A DNA stretch of 8,086 nt from Rhodospirillales bacterium (GTDB taxonomy: Bacteria; Pseudomonadota; Alphaproteobacteria; Acetobacterales; Acetobacteraceae), in contig JANXSA010000142.1 in assembly GCA_025352915.1 (NCBI GenBank), forward strand, positions 1 through 8,086, given 5' to 3'. The notes below the pieces were generated by a model, which was given only the letters and a program-made list of their open reading frames with translations, was not told the DNA's origin and did not search any database. How positions within the stretch are numbered: position 1 is the first letter of the stretch; each line of letters begins with the position of its first letter. Position numbers and translations under genes: made by a program. Below are positions 6,518-8,086 of this stretch, piece by piece.

Positions 6518-7147
6518 TCAAGCGCCGTAAGCCTGCCCCCATCGCTCGCTGAACACGACATCCGAAAGCACCGTCCGCCCCACCGGCCCGAACTTCCCCA
6601 TCGGCCAGCCGATCGGCAGGATCGCATAGGAATGCACCCCCTCCGGCAGCCCCAGCGCCGCATCCGCCGCCGCCGCATGCAGCAAATGCCGCGTCGTCAA
6701 CGTCGACCCCAACCCCAACGCCCGCGCCGCCAGCAACATGTTCTGCACCGCCGGATAGATCGAGGCGCCAGATGTCCGCGTCGGCGCATTCTTCCCCTCA
6801 TCCAGACACGCCACAATCCAAACCGGCGCCTCATGGAAATGCTCGGTCAAATACTCCACCGCATGATGCTGCCGCGCGTACTTCTCCGCCGAAATCCCCG
6901 GCGGCGGCGGCGAACTCGCGTACCGCGGCCCCACCACCTCATCGAACGCCCGCTTGTAGAACACCTGCACGGCCTTTTTGACCGCCGGCTCCTTGATCAC
7001 CAGAAACCGCCAGCGCTGGAAATTCCCCCCATTGGCCGCACAAACCCCGGCCTCCAGTATCTTCCGAACCAACTCATCCGGCACCGGATCGGGCTTCAAC
7101 CGCCGCATCGCCCGCGTCGTCTGCATGATCTCGAACACATCGTTCAT
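6518..7147 (-). CDS. Nitroreductase-family flavoprotein (FMN-dependent oxidoreductase)
   Basis: The 209-residue protein matches the nitroreductase fold in motif order. Near the N-terminus is TTRAMRRLKPDPVP (10-23), whose arginines normally contact FMN phosphate. Next comes NGGNFQRWRFLVI (39-51), the usual N-x-Q-x-W-x-F flavin-binding segment. Then come the helix ASIYPAVQNMLLAARALGLGS (128-148) and PIGWP (178-182), a variant of the common GYP turn. Such enzymes use NAD(P)H to reduce nitro groups, quinones, enones or flavins, usually as cytoplasmic homodimers; the physiological substrate cannot be inferred. The proline run at 80-83 sits in a loop that varies between members. The start at 7147 is supported by AAGGGG eight bases upstream and by the TGATG junction with the esterase stop, which suggests coupled translation. 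The open frame eight codons longer lies inside the esterase gene. Confidence 0.9.
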   Translation of the reverse strand: MNDVFEIMQTTRAMRRLKPDPVPDELVRKILEAGVCAANGGNFQRWRFLVIKEPAVKKAVQVFYKRAFDEVVGPRYASSPPPPGISAEKYARQHHAVEYLTEHFHEAPVWIVACLDEGKNAPTRTSGASIYPAVQNMLLAARALGLGSTLTTRHLLHAAAADAALGLPEGVHSYAILPIGWPMGKFGPVGRTVLSDVVFSERWGQAYGA

Positions 7148-8086
7148 CACTCGCGCCCCTTCAAAAACCAATCCACCAGCCCCGGCTGCAAATCGCGCGG
7201 ATACGTATGCGAGAGATCATCCACCTCCACATACGTCACATCCGCCCCCACCGCCCGAAACGCCCGATCCGCCGTCCGCGCGATATCCACCGGAAACATC
7301 CAGTCCAGTGCCCCATGCACCAGATGGATCGGCAACCCCGCCACCCGCGACCGCTCGCTCATCTCCACCAGGATCGGATGAAAGCTCGCGGCAAACGGCG
7401 CCAGATGGGTAAACCGGCTATCCCCCATCAACCCGGACAACAGCGTAAAAGTCCCCCCATCGCTCATCCCCGTCAGCAACAGCCGAGACGTATCCACCGG
7501 CCACCGCGCGGCAATGAAATCCACCATCCGCCCAATATTCGGCGTATCCAAATCCTCGCCCGCCAGCGCCCACGTCCCCCCAACCGACGTCGGCGCCGCC
7601 ACAATCAACCCCCGGCTGCGCGCCGTCCGCACCCAGTTCCACAAGAAACTCCGCCCATGCCCGCTCCCGCCATGCAGCGCCACCACCAACGGCCGCTTCA
7701 CGTCATCGCGCGTATCCTCCGGCACAAACAGCGAAAACCCGCCGCGCTCCCCCTCGCCATTCTCCGCATGCAACACCCCCCGCCCCTGCTGACCTATCCC
7801 CGCCGCCAAATCCGCCTTCAGCGCCGCATCCTCGCGCCGATCCGGCTCCAGAAAAAACAGGCTCACCGCCGGCAACACCCGCGCCAACGGAAACAGCGCC
7901 TCCTGCGCCCGCGCCTCCGCCCGCAAAGCCCGGTACGCCCGCCGAATATCCCCCCCCACCGCCGCCATCCGCAACCCGCCCCAAGCCTCCAGCGTCGCCT
8001 CCGCCGCGCGCTCCACCTGCCCGCGAAACGTCGCCAACGCCTCCGGCCACGCCGCCGCGCGAAACCGCCCGAACGCCGCCGTCAGC
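7147..8086 (-). CDS. Alpha/beta-hydrolase, esterase/depolymerase-like (start beyond window)
   Basis: The frame is open to the window edge, with 312 residues visible. Numbering from a TTG at 8037, the hydrolase core starts near residue 99 (GGFSLFVPE). It contains the oxyanion segment VVALHGGSGHG (118-128), the nucleophile elbow G-M-S-D-G (190-194, Ser192), Asp245 in HGALDWMFP and His277 in LSHTYP. That completes a plausible Ser-Asp-His triad. The order and wording resemble the phospholipase/carboxylesterase and polyhydroxybutyrate-depolymerase-like branch. The first hundred residues are helical, Ala/Arg/Glu-rich and not part of the core. The TTG at 8037 is unlikely to be the true start, because the same composition continues through 16 more codons to the edge without a stop. 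No signal peptide can be judged, since the N-terminus is missing. It is probably co-transcribed with the nitroreductase. Substrate is unknown. Confidence 0.85.
   Translation of the reverse strand, partial: LTAAFGRFRAAAWPEALATFRGQVERAAEATLEAWGGLRMAAVGGDIRRAYRALRAEARAQEALFPLARVLPAVSLFFLEPDRREDAALKADLAAGIGQQGRGVLHAENGEGERGGFSLFVPEDTRDDVKRPLVVALHGGSGHGRSFLWNWVRTARSRGLIVAAPTSVGGTWALAGEDLDTPNIGRMVDFIAARWPVDTSRLLLTGMSDGGTFTLLSGLMGDSRFTHLAPFAASFHPILVEMSERSRVAGLPIHLVHGALDWMFPVDIARTADRAFRAVGADVTYVEVDDLSHTYPRDLQPGLVDWFLKGRE

Noticed and set aside
4688..7381. Very long plus-strand open frame (897 codons) opposite the binding protein and nitroreductase
   Set aside because: The translation is Arg/Pro/His-rich with no domain, spans several real minus-strand genes and their intergenic gap, and is what the antisense of GC-rich coding sequence usually gives.

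Overview
The window looks like chromosomal DNA of a high-GC alphaproteobacterium. My best guess is Acetobacteraceae: the GC-biased third codon positions fit, and the AT-rich repeat with hairpin core CTTCTTTTTGTTCACAAAAAGAAG-like arms resembles repeats I recall from that family. The family placement is recall, not a search result. No tRNA, rRNA, CRISPR array, transposase or phage gene is visible.

Layout, left to right. Bases 3-416 (+) are the C-terminal part of an EamA/DMT-type membrane transporter that enters from outside the window. Bases 417-604 are intergenic and hold a palindromic composite repeat (copy 1, about 443-575). Everything from 605 to 8086 is on the minus strand. In transcription order it holds: an alpha/beta-hydrolase esterase (7147-8086, its start lies beyond the window); a nitroreductase-family flavoprotein whose ATG shares one base with the esterase stop (6518-7147); a 111-base leader with a strong Shine-Dalgarno; and a five-gene ABC importer of the peptide/nickel (PepT, SBP_bac_5) class. 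The importer genes are a Tat-exported binding protein (4646-6406), two permeases (3621-4625 and 2771-3619) and two ATPases (1806-2774 and 605-1618).

The importer looks like one operon. Its junctions are 20 bases, 1 base and a 4-base ATGA overlap. The last junction is different: 187 bases separate the two ATPase genes, and they contain a second copy of the composite repeat in inverted orientation (about 1637-1796). The binding protein would deliver a ligand to the permease pair in the inner membrane, powered by the two ATPases. The ligand cannot be read from sequence. The motif wording of the second ATPase hints at the oligosaccharide-type branch as much as at peptides.

The most noteworthy structure is the repeat. 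Each copy has two hairpin arms of two distinguishable types facing each other across a GC-rich spacer. The two copies are inverted relative to one another and bracket the last ATPase gene. One arm carries an ATG in frame with that gene, which would mislead start calling. All proteins belong to known families, so I see no clear new protein system here.
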